Source: Acidobacteriota bacterium (GTDB lineage: Bacteria > Acidobacteriota > Blastocatellia > Pyrinomonadales > Pyrinomonadaceae). Taken from it: a stretch of DNA of 7,136 nucleotides. Numbering within the stretch: position 1 is the first letter of the stretch; each line of letters starts with the position of its first letter. Position numbers and translations under genes: made by a program. The stretch lies in contig CAUJFK010000327.1 of the NCBI GenBank assembly GCA_963169175.1, positions 1-7,136 of the forward strand, given 5' to 3'. Under the pieces are notes generated by a model. The model was given only the letters and a program-made list of their open reading frames with translations, did no database searches and was not told the DNA's origin. Of the stretch, positions 6,718 through 7,136 are shown piece after piece.

Positions 6718-7136
6718 TTAAGAGCGTTCATCGTGATTTAATAATTTGGTCGTATTTTCGACCACGCTTCCGCGTTCGAGCAATTCGCCTGTATCCGGTG
6801 TTCGCCATGCGCCCTGCGGTGCGGCATAAAAGCCGGCAGGTTGTTGCTGTTGCGGCGGCAAGGCTTGGGCCGATGCGTGGCCCTGGATCATGTTCGGTTG
6901 GGGTAGAGATGCCGCGAGATCCATGCGTTTTCTCGACCCGCGCGAGGAAGGCAGGATTATCAGTGAGCCCGTCAGGATAGCAACGAATCCAAAGAATCCC
7001 ATGGCAACACAGATCTCCGATACAGGGTCGGCATTGACTATCTCGCCCACGACGGCAAGGAATATGAACGCTATGAGCCAGAGAAACCCGAACGCGACCC
7101 CGTTCTTTTTATTGAAAAGCGTTCGTTTCTGCTCGA
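6718..7136 (-). CDS. two-helix membrane protein of unknown function (5' end outside window)
   Basis: The frame is open to the right edge. A GTG at 7050 could be taken as a start, but the codons before it encode a hydrophobic helix (GVAFGFLWLIAFIFLAVV), so the real start lies beyond 7136. A short loop (GEIVNADPVSE) leads to a second helix (ICVAMGFFGFVAILTGSLIIL), then a basic RGSRKR, indicating a cytoplasmic C-terminal tail by the positive-inside rule. The tail is low-complexity and Pro/Gln-rich (ALPPQQQQPAG) and ends in SVVENTTKLLNHDERS. That ending resembles a conserved 'SVTExTTxxL' terminus I associate with small zinc-ribbon and membrane proteins of Acidobacteriota, from memory only. The tail may be a docking peptide. 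It converges with the gamma-glutamyltransferase gene. Confidence 0.75.
   Translation of the reverse strand, partial: EQKRTLFNKKNGVAFGFLWLIAFIFLAVVGEIVNADPVSEICVAMGFFGFVAILTGSLIILPSSRGSRKRMDLAASLPQPNMIQGHASAQALPPQQQQPAGFYAAPQGAWRTPDTGELLERGSVVENTTKLLNHDERS

Noticed and set aside
7048..7050. GTG start for the minus-strand membrane protein
   Set aside because: It would cut off a well-formed first transmembrane helix encoded in the same frame out to 7136.

Overview
The window most resembles a chromosomal accessory segment of an Acidobacteriota-type bacterium, probably in or near the Blastocatellia. This rests on recalled similarity, not a search. The RHS/YD-repeat wording, the small lipoprotein family and the C-terminal 'SVxENTT' tail of the last protein all look like proteins I associate with that group. 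Base composition is moderate, with AT-richer patches in the RHS tip and in the lipoprotein and ankyrin genes. No rRNA, tRNA, CRISPR array, transposase or phage gene is visible.

Bases 1-4687 are an RHS (polymorphic-toxin-like) island. It opens with the 3' part of a large RHS gene (upstream part outside the window). That part carries YD repeats, a complete RHS core ending in DPSG, and a variable tip of about 240 residues with a zincin-type HELGH motif. A lipoprotein gene follows after 28 bases, then a roughly 75-base decayed RHS scrap, then a membrane-anchored ankyrin-repeat gene. A second, much longer RHS relic comes last. It aligns with the first RHS gene without gaps for 184 codons, is broken by an in-frame TAG, then changes abruptly to a different class of RHS repeats and stops without a core or tip. 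The alternation RHS / small gene / RHS scrap / small gene / RHS relic is the pattern expected of a toxin-immunity locus that has exchanged tips and kept old immunity genes. The toxin and immunity roles are inferences.

Bases 4703-6424 hold an intact exported gamma-glutamyltransferase with all the expected catalytic and substrate-binding residues. It begins only 15 bases after the last RHS relic codon, so the relic supplies its upstream sequence. It probably acts in periplasmic glutathione and gamma-glutamyl-peptide breakdown and has no obvious functional link to the RHS genes.

Bases 6425-6717 contain no convincing gene. They hold a pair of 28-base inverted repeats 178 bases apart, resembling a small non-autonomous (MITE-like) element or a folded intergenic repeat. 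On the minus strand, 6718-7136 is the 3' part of a two-helix membrane protein that runs off the right edge of the window and converges on the gamma-glutamyltransferase gene.
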